Below, piece after piece: positions 7,241 through 16,823 of a DNA stretch of 64,000 bases (its first letter is position 1; every line of letters begins with the position of its first letter). Location of the stretch: positions 20,448 through 84,447 of the forward strand of contig CABIXM010000015.1 in the NCBI GenBank assembly GCA_902362725.1. The letters are read 5' to 3'. Below the pieces are notes generated by a model. It saw nothing but the letters and a program-made list of their open reading frames with translations. It was not told where the DNA came from and searched no databases. This stretch comes from Clostridiaceae bacterium. Lineage in GTDB: Bacteria > Bacillota > Clostridia > Lachnospirales > Lachnospiraceae. A program made the position numbers and the translations under genes.

Positions 7241-8650
7241 ATGACTTACTTTATGAATCTGATTCACCTTGTATACAATTTCCTCTGGGGCGATCTGGTG
7301 ACCCTTCCCCTGCCTGGAGGAAGCTCTCTGGGGCTTTCGCTGCTGGTGCTGCTTCTGGCCCCGGCGGGAATTTATTTTACGATCCGAACCCGGGGACTTC
7401 CCTTCCGACTATTTCCGGAAATGCTCCGGGTCTCCATCGAAAAGCGCAGTCCGGAGCACAAAGACGGGATCTCGGGGCTTCAGGCCCTGATCGTCTCCAC
7501 GGCCACCCGGGTGGGCATGGGAAATCTCATCGGCGTGGTGGCGGCCATCTCTGCCGGAGGACCGGGTGCAGTCTTCTGGATGTGGGTGATGGCTCTTCTG
7601 GGCTCCTCCACCGCTTTCGCGGAGGCCACGCTGGCCCAGATCTACAAGCAGCGGGATCCCCTCTACGGCGGCTTCCGGGGCGGCCCGGCCTATTATATTC
7701 ACGCCCTGTTCGTGAAGCCCGGAAGCAAAAAGAAGCGTTCCGTCATTGCGGTGCTCTTCGCCCTCTCCGGTCTCCTGTGCTGGTGCGGCATCAGCCAGGT
7801 TATCGGAAATTCCGTATCCTCAGCCTTTCAGAACGCCTTCCACATCCCGCCGCTGTACACCACTATTGTACTGGTTCTGGTGGCTGCTTTCATCGTACTT
7901 CGGAAAAACGCGACTGTGAAGGTGCTGGATGTGGTGGTTCCGATTATGGCGGGCCTGTATTTTGTCCTGACACTTTTCATCATTTTCAAAAATATCGGAC
8001 AGGTTCCCGCCGTCTTCGCCCGCATTTTTGCAGAAGCCTTTGGCGTCCGTCAGGCTGTTGCCGGAGGCATGGGCGCAGTCGTTATGAACGGTATCAAGCG
8101 CGGCCTCTTCTCCAACGAAGCAGGAAGCGGTTCCGCCCCCTGCGCAGCAGCCGCAGCTGACATCAGCCATCCGGCTAAGGAGGGACTTCTGCAGGCCCTG
8201 GGCGTCTTCATAGACACCCTGCTCATCTGCAGCTGTTCAGCTCTGATTATGCTTCTGACGCCTGTCTCTCTGACCGACGGGCTCCAGGGCATGGATCTGT
8301 TACAGACCGCCATGCGCTACCACATCGGTGAAATCGGCGTGATCTTTATCGCTGTCATTCTATGGTTATTCAGCTTCTCCACCTTTATCGGGATCCTGTT
8401 TTACGCCCGTTCCAATGTGGCCTACCTCTTCGGCGATAACTGGATCTCCCAGACTCTTTACAAGGTACTGGCCCTGGTGATGCTCTTTATCGGTGGACTG
8501 GCGGCCTACACCTTCGTCTGGGATCTGGGCGACATCGGTATCGGCCTGATGACCATCTTCAATATGATAGCACTGATTCCCCTGTCTCCAAAGGTGATCG
8601 AAAGTCTGAAGGATTACGAGCAGAATCACCGGCATGATAAGACGCTGTAA
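7241..8650 (+). CDS. Alanine/glycine:cation symporter (AgcS family)
   Basis: A 469-residue polytopic membrane protein of the AgcS family, which imports alanine or glycine with sodium. Family blocks are ATRVGMGNLIGV (about residues 87-98), GGFRGGPAYYI, and NGIKRGLFSNEAGSGSAP in the second half. About ten to eleven hydrophobic segments are visible. ATG 7241 follows AAAGGGAG. A TATACT -10 lies at 7205-7210, but its -35 is poor. The gene is divergent from the DD-carboxypeptidase, so D-Ala released outside and amino acid uptake are neighbours; whether this is functional is inference. Confidence 0.92.
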   Translation: MTYFMNLIHLVYNFLWGDLVTLPLPGGSSLGLSLLVLLLAPAGIYFTIRTRGLPFRLFPEMLRVSIEKRSPEHKDGISGLQALIVSTATRVGMGNLIGVVAAISAGGPGAVFWMWVMALLGSSTAFAEATLAQIYKQRDPLYGGFRGGPAYYIHALFVKPGSKKKRSVIAVLFALSGLLCWCGISQVIGNSVSSAFQNAFHIPPLYTTIVLVLVAAFIVLRKNATVKVLDVVVPIMAGLYFVLTLFIIFKNIGQVPAVFARIFAEAFGVRQAVAGGMGAVVMNGIKRGLFSNEAGSGSAPCAAAAADISHPAKEGLLQALGVFIDTLLICSCSALIMLLTPVSLTDGLQGMDLLQTAMRYHIGEIGVIFIAVILWLFSFSTFIGILFYARSNVAYLFGDNWISQTLYKVLALVMLFIGGLAAYTFVWDLGDIGIGLMTIFNMIALIPLSPKVIESLKDYEQNHRHDKTL

Positions 8651-8672
8651 ATTCATCGTTTTCCGAAACACA

Positions 8673-8716
8673 AGCAGCCAACAGATTTTCTATTCTTTCA
8701 TCTGTTGGCTGCTTTT
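8673..8716. terminator. Bidirectional intrinsic terminator (symporter / rlmH)
   Basis: A 14-base perfect stem AGCAGCCAACAGAT (8673-8686) pairs with ATCTGTTGGCTGCT (8700-8713), followed by TTTTCT. It lies between two converging genes and could serve both strands. Confidence 0.85.
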
Positions 8717-8723
8717 CTGCCCC

Positions 8724-9203
8724 CTATTTATGATAGGGTTCGTTTTTCATAATCCGATAGCTCCGGTACAGCTGCTCCAGCAGTACCACCCGCATCAGCT
8801 GATGGGGAAAGGTCATACGGGAAAAGCTTAAAGCGTAATCCGCCCGCTTCATGACCGCCGGGGCCAGACCTAAGGAACCGCCAATCACAAAAGCAATGTG
8901 GCTGGTACCGCTAATACCCAGGCTCTCAATCTTTTTGGACAGCTCCACAGAATCCAGCATCTTTCCCTCAATAGCCAGGGCGATCACATAGGCGTCGTCC
9001 TTCAGAGTCTTCAGAATCCGCTCCCCTTCCTTTTCCCGGATGGCCTGCTCCTCTGCCTCGCTGGCGCCGTCCGGCGTTTTTTCATCCGCCAGTTCCACAA
9101 TTTCCAGCTTGCAGTAGCGGCTCAGGCGCTTGGAATATTCCTTGATGGCGTCCGTAAAATATTTCTCTTTTATTTTGCCCACTACGACACAGGTTATTTT
9201 CAT
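8724..9203 (-). CDS. rlmH: 23S rRNA pseudouridine-1915 N3-methyltransferase RlmH
   Basis: A 159-residue SPOUT-class methyltransferase that uses SAM to methylate pseudouridine 1915 in helix 69 of 23S rRNA. Family blocks are GKIKEKYF at the start, ALAIEGKML, FVIGGSLGL (SAM knot) and the C-terminal LLEQLYRSYRIMKNEPYHK. Length and ending are typical of the family. Its ATG overlaps the stop of the upstream MBL-fold gene in an ATGA junction, so the two are translationally coupled. The gene ends against the terminator at 8673-8716. Confidence 0.97.
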   Translation of the reverse strand: MKITCVVVGKIKEKYFTDAIKEYSKRLSRYCKLEIVELADEKTPDGASEAEEQAIREKEGERILKTLKDDAYVIALAIEGKMLDSVELSKKIESLGISGTSHIAFVIGGSLGLAPAVMKRADYALSFSRMTFPHQLMRVVLLEQLYRSYRIMKNEPYHK

Positions 9204-10000
9204 AATTCAATCACATCCACATCCTCCGGAATCAGAAGGTTTCCGGTAAAATATGTTTCTCCCTCCGCCCGGTACAGCTCCTGGCGACGGGCGATATTCT
9301 TATCCTCCGTATGGTACAACACCAGATTTTTCACATGCAGGCGCTCTGCCAGCTCGCAGGCGTCCTTTACTGTAGAATGATGCTTTTCATAGGGCCGGAA
9401 GATGTCAGCCTGCCCGTCCAGACAGAAGGCCTCGTGGAGAAGCCAGTCGCTTTCGGCGGCATACTGCTCCTCTTTCTCATTGTAGGGCTCGTCACCGCAG
9501 CAGGTCAGTTTTCGACCATCCCCCAGATCACACATGTAACCGTACTGCTTTGCCTTGGTGGAGCCGATATCAAAGAAGGTGTAGGTGTGCCCCAGAATCT
9601 TCTTCTGCTCACCGTCGGACACGGGAACCAGATGTACCCGGTCGCCGATGAGCTTCGTCTCTTTTTTGTTCAGCAGCATCTCCGCCAGGGTCCGAAGCAT
9701 TTCCGTCAGTTCCTGATGGGCGTAGATATAAGCCTCTCCCTGATACTTTCCGGCGTTCATATTCTGGCAGATCACACGCAGCATCCAGATAATTCCCATC
9801 ACATGATCGATATGCTTGTGGGTTACAAAAATATGGTGAATGTCGTTGACGTCAATCCCTGCCCGCTTCAGTCTTGCCAGGATTTCACTGCCGCCTCCTC
9901 CGTCCACCAGAAAATGACCTTCTTCACTGGTTAAAACATAACAGGTATTATAACATTCCGTCACCAGCGCACTGCCGGTTCCCAGAATTGTAAGTTTCAT
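9200..10000 (-). CDS. MBL-fold metallohydrolase (RNase Z-like)
   Basis: A 266-residue metallo-beta-lactamase-fold hydrolase. The metal-binding motif is THKHIDH (about residues 60-66), an HxHxDH-type signature, with later ligands probably in CCGDEP and the EKHHST block. The N-terminus LTILGTGSAL is typical of RNase Z/ElaC-like MBL proteins, but the long flexible arm of tRNase Z is not evident. The substrate therefore cannot be stated. It precedes and overlaps rlmH by 4 bases, a pairing that would fit RNA or nucleotide processing, but this is weak evidence. ATG 10000 is preceded by GAGAGGAATTCCCT. Confidence 0.82.
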   Translation of the reverse strand: MKLTILGTGSALVTECYNTCYVLTSEEGHFLVDGGGGSEILARLKRAGIDVNDIHHIFVTHKHIDHVMGIIWMLRVICQNMNAGKYQGEAYIYAHQELTEMLRTLAEMLLNKKETKLIGDRVHLVPVSDGEQKKILGHTYTFFDIGSTKAKQYGYMCDLGDGRKLTCCGDEPYNEKEEQYAAESDWLLHEAFCLDGQADIFRPYEKHHSTVKDACELAERLHVKNLVLYHTEDKNIARRQELYRAEGETYFTGNLLIPEDVDVIEL

Positions 10001-10090
10001 AGGGAATTCCTCTCTTTTCTGTAAAATATTCTTTCATAAAATCTTTTTTATCTTACCAGAGCTACCCGGGGTTGGCAAGAAGCTTCCCGA

Positions 10091-10132
10091 AAAAAAAGTC
10101 GTACCACAGAGATTTTCTGTGATACGACTTTG
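10091..10132 (-). terminator. Intrinsic terminator after nfnB
   Basis: On the minus strand AAAGTCGTATCACAGA pairs with TCTGTGGTACGACTTT across a 5-base loop, followed by a run of T. It lies 20 bases after the nfnB stop. Confidence 0.9.
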
Positions 10133-10151
10133 GACTCACATGATGTGCGAT

Positions 10152-11540
10152 TTATTTCTGGCTCAGGTATTCGTGGATACCCTTTGCAGCCTCTTTGCCT
10201 GCGCCCATTGCCAGGATAACGGTAGCAGCGCCTGTTACAGCGTCTCCGCCTGCGAATACGCCGGCCTTGGAGGTAGCTCCTGTATCCTCTGCAGCAACGA
10301 TACATTTTCTCTTATTGATTTCCAGACCCTTGGTCGTAGAGGAAATCAGCGGGTTCGGGGAGGTTCCCAGAGACATGATAACGGTATCAACGTCGATATC
10401 GAATTCAGATCCCTCTACCTCTACCGGGCGTCTTCTTCCGGAAGCATCCGGCTCGCCAAGCTCCATGCGAACGCAGCGGATACCCTTTACCCAGTCATTC
10501 TCATCCTCGAGAATCTCTACCGGGTTGGTCAGCAGATCAAAGATGATGCCCTCTTCTTTTGCGTGATGTACTTCTTCCTTACGTGCCGGGAGCTCTTCCT
10601 CGGAACGACGGTAGATGATATGTACCTCAGCGCCCAGACGCAGTGCCGTACGGGCAGCGTCCATGGCCACGTTACCGCCGCCGACTACAGCAACCTTCTT
10701 GCCGTGGAAGATCGGGGTATCATACTTCTCATCAAAAGCCTTCATCAGGTTATTTCTGGTCAGGAACTCGTTTGCGGAGAATACGCCGCAGGCTGTCTCG
10801 CCCGGGATACCCATAAACTTCGGAAGTCCTGCACCGGATCCGATAAATACAGCGTCAAAGCCTTCATTCTCCATCAGCTCGTCGATGGTTACAGACTTTC
10901 CGATGATAACGTCAGTCTCGATCTTCACGCCGAGAGATTTTACATTTTCTACCTCCGGAAGGACTACGCCGTCCTTCGGAAGACGGAACTCCGGAATACC
11001 GTATACCAGAACGCCGCCTGCTTTATGCAGTGCCTCGAAAATGGTTACATCATAACCAAGCTTAGCCAGGTCTCCTGCACAGGTCAGGCCTGCAGGGCCG
11101 GAACCGATCACAGCAACCTTCTTGCCATTCTTCTCTGCGGGAGCTGCCGGCTTAATGCCCTGCTCTCTTGCCCAGTCAGCTACAAAACGCTCCAGCTTGC
11201 CGATGGAAACAGCTTCGCCCTTGATACCGCGGATACAACGACCCTCACACTGGCTCTCCTGGGGACATACACGTCCGCAGATAGCCGGAAGCGCGGAAGA
11301 CTCGCTGATAACGCTGTATGCCTTTGCAAAATCGCCTTCCTTTACTGCGCCGATGAAATCCGGAATATGAATCTGTACCGGGCAGCCTTCCATACATTTT
11401 GCTTTCTTACATCCGAGACATCTCTGTGCCTCTTCTACTGCCTCGTCCTTATTGTAGCCAAGGCAGACCTCATCGAAATTCGTAGCACGAACCTTCGGAT
11501 CCTGCTCTCTTACCGGAACCTTCTTTAATACGTCAGCCAT
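10152..11540 (-). CDS. nfnB: NfnB / GltA-type NADPH oxidoreductase, large subunit
   Basis: A 462-residue flavoprotein with the architecture of the glutamate synthase small chain. An N-terminal iron-sulfur region has Cys motifs CLGCKKAKCMEGCP (about 42-55) and CGRVCPQESQCEGRCIRG. Two dinucleotide folds follow: GSGPAGLTCAGDLAKLG (FAD) and GGGNVAMDAARTALRLGA (NADPH). No glutamate synthase large subunit is nearby; instead the NfnA-type subunit overlaps its start by one base (TAATG). The pair most likely forms NADH-dependent reduced ferredoxin:NADP oxidoreductase, the electron-bifurcating enzyme that balances NADPH, NADH and ferredoxin in anaerobes. It could also be annotated simply as gltA. Confidence 0.9.
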   Translation of the reverse strand: MADVLKKVPVREQDPKVRATNFDEVCLGYNKDEAVEEAQRCLGCKKAKCMEGCPVQIHIPDFIGAVKEGDFAKAYSVISESSALPAICGRVCPQESQCEGRCIRGIKGEAVSIGKLERFVADWAREQGIKPAAPAEKNGKKVAVIGSGPAGLTCAGDLAKLGYDVTIFEALHKAGGVLVYGIPEFRLPKDGVVLPEVENVKSLGVKIETDVIIGKSVTIDELMENEGFDAVFIGSGAGLPKFMGIPGETACGVFSANEFLTRNNLMKAFDEKYDTPIFHGKKVAVVGGGNVAMDAARTALRLGAEVHIIYRRSEEELPARKEEVHHAKEEGIIFDLLTNPVEILEDENDWVKGIRCVRMELGEPDASGRRRPVEVEGSEFDIDVDTVIMSLGTSPNPLISSTTKGLEINKRKCIVAAEDTGATSKAGVFAGGDAVTGAATVILAMGAGKEAAKGIHEYLSQK

Positions 11541-12424
11541 TACTTGTCACCTCCGCAATTTCCACATCCGCCGTGATGTGTTTTTCCTTCCTTGTATGCA
11601 AGCATGCGGCGGCCTTCTTCTGTCTTGTACATAGCTGCACGCTTCATAGCCTGATCGAAATCGATCTTGTGGCCGTCAAACTCCGGTCCGTCTACACATG
11701 CAAACTTAACCTCATCGCCTACAACCACACGACAGGCTCCGCACATACCGGTTCCGTCTACCATGATCGGGTTCATGCTGACAATGGTCGGAATTCCAAG
11801 CTTCTTGGTGGTCAGGCAGGCGAACTTCATCATGATCATCGGTCCGATGGCTACGCACAGATCGTAGTGATGACCCTCGCTTACCAGCTTCTCCAGCATA
11901 GCAGTACCTACGCCCTTGAAGCCGTAGCTTCCGTCATCGGTACACAGATACAGATTACCAACCTTGCTCATTTCCTCTTCCATGATCAGGATGTCCTTGG
12001 AACGGGCGCCGATGATGATATCGCACTCTACGCCATGATCATGAAGCCATTTTGCCTGGGGATATACCGGAGCGGTTCCTACGCCGCCGGCGATGAAGAT
12101 AACCTTCTTCTTCTTTACCTCTTCGAAATCGTCTGTTACCAGCTCGGACGGACGTCCCAGCGGTCCCACGAAGTCAAGGAAATAATCTCCCTCTTTCAGA
12201 TCTACCATCTTGCTGGTAGATACACCGATGGGCTGGAATACGATCGTAACGGTTCCTGCTTCTCTGTCATAATCACAGATAGTCAGCGGAATACGCTCCC
12301 CTGTCTCATCCAGTCTTACGATAATAAACTGTCCCGGCTGACAAGATGCTGCCACTCTCGGAGCGAGGACAACTTTCTTGTAAACATTTGCAGAGAGCTG
12401 CTCTGCTTTTACAATCTTGAACAT
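11540..12424 (-). CDS. nfnA: NfnA: FAD/NAD-binding ferredoxin:NADP oxidoreductase subunit
   Basis: A 294-residue protein of the PyrK/NfnA type. An N-terminal FAD-binding beta-barrel contains PGQFIIVRLDETGERIPLT. An NAD-binding half follows with FIAGGVGTAPVYP. A C-terminal [2Fe-2S] loop is GTGMCGACRVVV with a later FACVDGPEFDGH. In NfnAB this subunit takes electrons from NADH. ATG 12424 follows AGGAGGGAACGT. The C-terminus is an unusual Gly/Cys/His tail (HHGGCGNCGGDK), probably another metal site or disordered. It is the first firmly called gene of the operon. Confidence 0.9.
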   Translation of the reverse strand: MFKIVKAEQLSANVYKKVVLAPRVAASCQPGQFIIVRLDETGERIPLTICDYDREAGTVTIVFQPIGVSTSKMVDLKEGDYFLDFVGPLGRPSELVTDDFEEVKKKKVIFIAGGVGTAPVYPQAKWLHDHGVECDIIIGARSKDILIMEEEMSKVGNLYLCTDDGSYGFKGVGTAMLEKLVSEGHHYDLCVAIGPMIMMKFACLTTKKLGIPTIVSMNPIMVDGTGMCGACRVVVGDEVKFACVDGPEFDGHKIDFDQAMKRAAMYKTEEGRRMLAYKEGKTHHGGCGNCGGDK

Positions 12425-12591
12425 ACGTTCCCTCCTGGAGTATAGTCTTGCGGATCCTTGAATACCCGCTTAAGGGCCGTCGGAACATATCCCACGGCCA
12501 AATTTAACTCATCTTTAATATAATAATGCAATTCCCCGCAGATTTCAACCGTTAGATTGATTTTCTGCGCAAATAATCCCATAAAATCCAT
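12409..12591 (-). CDS. Possible small protein upstream of nfnA
   Basis: A 60-codon frame from ATG 12591 fills the otherwise empty gap between the Dabb gene and nfnA and overlaps the nfnA start by 16 bases. The composition looks protein-like (KINLTVEICGELHYYIKDEL), but the ribosome site is weak (GGA 5 bases upstream). I recognise no domain. It may be a translationally coupled leader peptide, a small subunit, or chance. Confidence 0.35.
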   Translation of the reverse strand: MDFMGLFAQKINLTVEICGELHYYIKDELNLAVGYVPTALKRVFKDPQDYTPGGNVCSRL

Positions 12592-12612
12592 AATTCCAAC
12601 AATCTTAATTTT

Positions 12613-12915
12613 TTACACCTCATAATCGAAGCAGGCGCGATCGCAGGTGGCAGGCTTAATGATCTCAGTCGCTACCGCCACATGAAGCGGGTGTACCTGA
12701 TAGGCCGCCAAATCCTCCGCGGTCTCCACGTCAGACACCAGCAGCAGCTCCCGGTTGCTTCCCGGAAGCCTGTTCAGCTTCATTTCCGCGAAGGTCAGGC
12801 CCTTAATCTGACCTACCAGGGCCTTCAGACGGGCGTCCGCCTCTTTTGCAAGCGCTTCCTTTTTCTCCTCCGGGAAATCCTCTTTGAAGTTCCACATAAC
12901 CAGATGCTTTACCAT
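12613..12915 (-). CDS. Dabb (stress-responsive A/B barrel) domain protein
   Basis: A 100-residue single-domain protein. The N-terminus VKHLVMWNFKED and the late block YQVHPLHVAVATEIIKP, ending in FDYEV, are the Dabb family signature. These are small dimeric alpha/beta barrels related to ABM monooxygenases and stress proteins; the bacterial role is generally unknown. ATG 12915 follows GAGGAGG. It is 16 bases after the zinc-ribbon gene and is probably co-transcribed with it. Confidence 0.85.
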   Translation of the reverse strand: MVKHLVMWNFKEDFPEEKKEALAKEADARLKALVGQIKGLTFAEMKLNRLPGSNRELLLVSDVETAEDLAAYQVHPLHVAVATEIIKPATCDRACFDYEV

Positions 12916-12931
12916 AATTACTTCCTCCTCT

Positions 12932-13888
12932 TTATTCTTCGCCGGCTGTGTCGGTATTCGCAGCCGGAAAATCCAGTTTATAGGCCAGTACCAGCGGTTC
13001 GCTGACCATACCCTTTTTATTGATAGCTACAGCACAGAGGTGCACGTCCCCCTCCTCAGTCAGCTCCACCGGCTCCTCGTAACGGGTACTCTCCTTTGTC
13101 GGTTCGGTCCCGTCCAGTGTATAATAGATGGAGCCATACTCTGCCGTCAGGTTCAGTCTCAAATAATAATTATAGATGCCCTCCGGTGTATCGCAGACCG
13201 GCTTCTCAATGCGATAGGCGGCAAGAGTCTCCCGGATATCCTCATAGGGGCAGTCCTCTATGACAATGCTGACCATCTCCGTCTGTCCCGTCTCATTCAG
13301 CAGATTCATCATATCCAGATACAGCTCCTTCAATCCTCTGCCATCACCCCGGGCCTTCGTTTCTGCCTCGATGGCCTGTTCCATATAAGTTACAGCAGCA
13401 TCTCTGTCTCCGACTTTCGCATAAGCGTCCGCCAGCAGGCGGAATACTTCTGTATCGTCGGACTTTTTCCCACCCTGCAGCTTCTGTGCCCGGAGCAGAT
13501 ACGGGATAGCCTGTTCGTACTCCTCTTTTTCCGCATACCGTCTTCCCTTCCGAAGCTGGTAGGAATAATTATGATCGCTGGTTATCGCGGAATAGGAGAA
13601 CCAGGATACGCAGCCACATACAAGGACCGCAGCCAGAAAAAGAAGACACTTATAACGAAAACGCAGGACCATCGGTTTCTTCTTTTCCCGAAACGGCTTC
13701 TTCTCTCCATTCTCCACGGGCGTTTCCGGATTCGGCGTCGTTCCGATCCCAGGTTCTTCCGGCTCCTCGCGGCCTATCAGAAGCTCATCCAGGGGATCGT
13801 AATCCGGAACAATCTGTATTTCATGACCACAGTGATCACAGTATATTTTTCCGGGCTCCAGTTCGTTCCCGCAATTCGGACACTTCAT
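12932..13888 (-). CDS. Zinc-ribbon membrane protein with TPR-like and chitobiase-type C-terminal domains
   Basis: A 318-residue protein. A rubredoxin-like zinc ribbon at residues 3-22 (CPNCGNELEPGKIYCDHCG) is followed by an acidic/Pro linker. One membrane segment lies at about 78-98, then a helical TPR-like stretch (YAEKEEYEQAIPYLLRAQ; LLADAYAKVGDRDAAVTYM). The C-terminus, YYTLDGTEPTKESTRYEEP, is a chitobiase/beta-hexosaminidase C-terminal (CHB_HEX_C_1) module. The topology suggests a cytoplasmic ribbon with an outside TPR and carbohydrate-type module. ATG 13888 is preceded by AGAGGAAG. It follows ftsK by 21 bases. The role is unknown. Confidence 0.8.
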   Translation of the reverse strand: MKCPNCGNELEPGKIYCDHCGHEIQIVPDYDPLDELLIGREEPEEPGIGTTPNPETPVENGEKKPFREKKKPMVLRFRYKCLLFLAAVLVCGCVSWFSYSAITSDHNYSYQLRKGRRYAEKEEYEQAIPYLLRAQKLQGGKKSDDTEVFRLLADAYAKVGDRDAAVTYMEQAIEAETKARGDGRGLKELYLDMMNLLNETGQTEMVSIVIEDCPYEDIRETLAAYRIEKPVCDTPEGIYNYYLRLNLTAEYGSIYYTLDGTEPTKESTRYEEPVELTEEGDVHLCAVAINKKGMVSEPLVLAYKLDFPAANTDTAGEE

Positions 13889-13909
13889 AAGGCTTCCTCT
13901 CTTTTGCAA

Positions 13910-16681
13910 TCAGACATATTCATCCAGATATCGTTCAAATTCTTCCAGGGTCATCTGGATTTCCCGGGGTTTGGTTCCGGCTTCCTCGCCGACCACACCG
14001 GCCTCTGCCAGCTGATCCATGATCCGTGCCGCCCGGTTGAAGCCCACCTTGAACCACCGCTGCAGCATGCCAATGGACGCTTTGTCCTTCTCAATGATAA
14101 ATCTTCCGGCCTCCGCGAACAGGGCGTCTCTCTCCGGGCCGTCGTTCTGGGTTCCGGCTGCGCCCTCACTTTCCGCTGTCTGAACTGTATTGATATGTTC
14201 CTCCACAGCTTCACTGTATCCGCTGCCACTGTTATGTTCCTTTAAGAATTCCACCACCGCGCCGACTTCTTCATCCGACACGAAAGCACCCTGTACGCGG
14301 ACTGGCTTCGGATAACCGTAAGGGTAGAACAGCATGTCGCCTTTGCCCAGCAGCTTCTCCGCGCCGTTCATATCGAGAATGGTTCTCGAATCCACACCCG
14401 AGGATACCGCAAAGGCGATACGGGACGGCATATTGGCCTTGATAAGGCCCGTGATAACATTGACAGAAGGCCGCTGGGTCGCGATAATCAGATGAATCCC
14501 CGCTGCACGGGCCAGCTGAGCCAGACGGCAGATGGCATCCTCCACCTCGCCCGGGGCTACCATCATCAAATCGGCCAGCTCGTCCACCACGATGACAATC
14601 TGGGGCAGCTTCTGAGGCTTGGTGTCATCCTCAATATGTTCGATATTCTTGATTTTCTCATTATATCCGGCAAGATTCCGGACATTGTAATCGGCAAACA
14701 ACTTATAACGGTGAGTCATCTCCGCCACTGCCCAGTTCAGGGCTCCCGCTGCCTTCTTCGGATCCGTCACTACCGGAATCAACAGATGGGGAATGCCATT
14801 GTATGTACTCAGCTCGACCACCTTCGGGTCGATCATAATCAGTTTGACCTCATCCGGAGACGACTTATAAAGCAGGCTCATAATCAGGGTATTAATGCAG
14901 ACGGATTTACCGGAACCGGTCGCTCCCGCGATCAGCAGATGGGGCATCTTGGCGATATCAGTCACCATAATTTTGCCCGCGATATCCTTGCCCACCGCAA
15001 AGGCCAGTTTGGATTTATGGTTCTTAAACTCCTGGGAGGATACCAGTTCCCGGAAGGATACGATGGAATTCTCCGCGTTGGGGACCTCGATACCCACCGC
15101 CGCTTTTCCGGGGATCGGCGCTTCAATTCGCACATCGGTCACAGCCAGATTCAGCTTGATATCATCGGCCAGGCTCACGATTTTATTGACCTTGACGCCC
15201 TGATCCGGCTGCAATTCATAGCGGGTCACGGCCGGTCCCTGGCTCACGTCGGTCACGGTTACGCCCACGCCGAAGTCCCGGAGAATCTGCTGCAGATGCA
15301 GGGCCGTCTCATGGAGAATCCGGTCGGTGTCTTTATTCTCTGTATGCTTCACCTGATTTAAAAGGCGAAGTGGCGGATAGACATATTCCGGTTTCGCAGC
15401 CATCGGTGTCTCAGGTGCTGAAACAGGCAGCGCAGTCTGTGACGTTGTCTGAACCTGGTGCGCAGGCTCTGGGGTATGTACCGCAGATATCGGTTCGACG
15501 TTTCGGATTGGAGTGACCGCCCGCGTGGTCTGCGCCGGGGTTTCCTCCCGCACAAACTCCGGCGATTCCATCTGAATCACCGACTCTGATTCTGTTTCGT
15601 GCTCTTCCGGCTCTGCGCTCTTGCGCTCCCGGTGAATCGGGATCCGGAACATTTCGTCCAGATCCTTCAGATTGGGGCCCTCCATATCGCGAAAGCTTTC
15701 CTGACCGTCTTCCGGATCCTCCGGATCGGACGCTGCATCGGCTTCCATATCCATACCCGGCAGCGTAATCTCCCGCATTTCATCCGTATAAACTTCTTTT
15801 TTCACGGCAGCTTCCTGCTCTGCCTGTTCAGCTTCCACGCTCTCCAGGCTTTCCTTTGCCGCTGCCTCTTTGAGTGCAGTCTCCTCCAGCGCAATACCGG
15901 ACACCTTATGATCCATACGGGGGCGCTTAGGTTCTCGGGGCTTCTTCACTGGTTGTTCCAGCGCCTCTGCCTCTTCACCCTCCCGCTCTTCCTCTTCCAG
16001 AGCCGCCCGTTCTTCCATGGCCTTTCTTCTGGCCTCCCGGCGTTCCTCCGCCTGAATCCGGTATCGACGTGCGTCCTCCTTCGCTGAATCGTAGACCTTC
16101 CTGCTTCCGGTCTTTACGCCGCCGATAAAAGAGCGCTCCGTGATGACCACTGCGCAGATGATGAACAGCGCCGCCACAATAATCCAGGCACCCACCACGC
16201 CAAAGGCTCCGGTCAGCACCTTGCAGATAAGGCCGCCCAGGGCTCCGCCTCCGCTTTTATGCTGCGACGCATAGGTGTAAAAAGCCGTCACCGTTCCCGC
16301 TCCGTCCTTTTCCCCGAACACTAACTCAAATACCGCGCACAGAAGCATGCCGGCGATGATCATGGCCGCCGCTTTCACAGCGGCAATGGTATTGTCCCGG
16401 TTGGAAATGGAAAAGGCTGTAACCAGAAACAGAACGATGGGCAGAATATATGCAAAAATTCCAAAGATACCAAACATCACTCTGCTGACGAACCCGCCCG
16501 CAGCCCCTCCGACCCCGAAATTGCTGATGAGAAGCAGAACCGAAACCGCAAACAGAATCAGGACCGTCACCTCGTCCCGGATAAACGCGTTTTCTTCCTT
16601 CCGCTTTACTGTTGTCTTTCTGGAGGCCGTTGTCTTTTTTCGTGTGGTTGTCCGGCGTCTGCCGGAGTTCCCTGCTGCCAT
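13910..16681 (-). CDS. ftsK: DNA translocase FtsK/SpoIIIE
   Basis: A 923-residue DNA pump that moves chromosomes through the division or sporulation septum. About four membrane helices lie between residues 38 and 182. A long acidic and proline-rich linker (190-430) precedes the motor. Walker A is GATGSGKS at 586-593, Walker B is [13 protein letters not shown] near 700, and a winged-helix gamma domain ([31 protein letters not shown]) reads KOPS/SRS-like sites. ATG 16681 follows GGGGAGG. Position next to tepA repeats the Bacillus tepA-spoIIIE arrangement. Whether it acts as FtsK, SpoIIIE or both cannot be told from sequence. Confidence 0.95.
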   Translation of the reverse strand: MAAGNSGRRRTTTRKKTTASRKTTVKRKEENAFIRDEVTVLILFAVSVLLLISNFGVGGAAGGFVSRVMFGIFGIFAYILPIVLFLVTAFSISNRDNTIAAVKAAAMIIAGMLLCAVFELVFGEKDGAGTVTAFYTYASQHKSGGGALGGLICKVLTGAFGVVGAWIIVAALFIICAVVITERSFIGGVKTGSRKVYDSAKEDARRYRIQAEERREARRKAMEERAALEEEEREGEEAEALEQPVKKPREPKRPRMDHKVSGIALEETALKEAAAKESLESVEAEQAEQEAAVKKEVYTDEMREITLPGMDMEADAASDPEDPEDGQESFRDMEGPNLKDLDEMFRIPIHRERKSAEPEEHETESESVIQMESPEFVREETPAQTTRAVTPIRNVEPISAVHTPEPAHQVQTTSQTALPVSAPETPMAAKPEYVYPPLRLLNQVKHTENKDTDRILHETALHLQQILRDFGVGVTVTDVSQGPAVTRYELQPDQGVKVNKIVSLADDIKLNLAVTDVRIEAPIPGKAAVGIEVPNAENSIVSFRELVSSQEFKNHKSKLAFAVGKDIAGKIMVTDIAKMPHLLIAGATGSGKSVCINTLIMSLLYKSSPDEVKLIMIDPKVVELSTYNGIPHLLIPVVTDPKKAAGALNWAVAEMTHRYKLFADYNVRNLAGYNEKIKNIEHIEDDTKPQKLPQIVIVVDELADLMMVAPGEVEDAICRLAQLARAAGIHLIIATQRPSVNVITGLIKANMPSRIAFAVSSGVDSRTILDMNGAEKLLGKGDMLFYPYGYPKPVRVQGAFVSDEEVGAVVEFLKEHNSGSGYSEAVEEHINTVQTAESEGAAGTQNDGPERDALFAEAGRFIIEKDKASIGMLQRWFKVGFNRAARIMDQLAEAGVVGEEAGTKPREIQMTLEEFERYLDEYV

Positions 16682-16720
16682 CTCTTTTGTCCTCCCCTTT
16701 TTATTCGCATAATTATTTTA

Positions 16721-16819
16721 ATTATACCATATCCTCCGGATATGCCGCTCCGCTTTGGATGCCATCCGGCAGGGTATAATATCTTGCGATATTATACCAT
16801 TTTTTAACCGTGCTGTCCA
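16721..16819 (-). promoter_or_regulatory. Two candidate ftsK promoters, one within a hairpin
   Basis: The distal promoter is TGGACA (16814-16819), 17 bases, TATAAT (16791-16796) with TGG before the -10. The proximal one is an extended -10, TGGTATAAT (16721-16729), with no clear -35. The distal -10 is one arm of a perfect inverted repeat, GGTATAATATC-TTGC-GATATTATACC (16774-16799). A second palindrome, CATATCC-TCC-GGATATG, lies at 16729-16745. The hairpin could be an operator or the end of the tepA message. Confidence 0.5.
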
Positions 16820-16823
16820 CGCA

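Noticed and set aside
10119..11528. 469-codon plus-strand frame opposite nfnB
   Set aside because: Antisense shadow; low-complexity composition and no domain, while nfnB on the other strand is full length.
12884..14245. 453-codon plus-strand frame across two minus-strand genes
   Set aside because: It crosses the zinc-ribbon gene and the end of ftsK, both well supported, and has no ribosome site.
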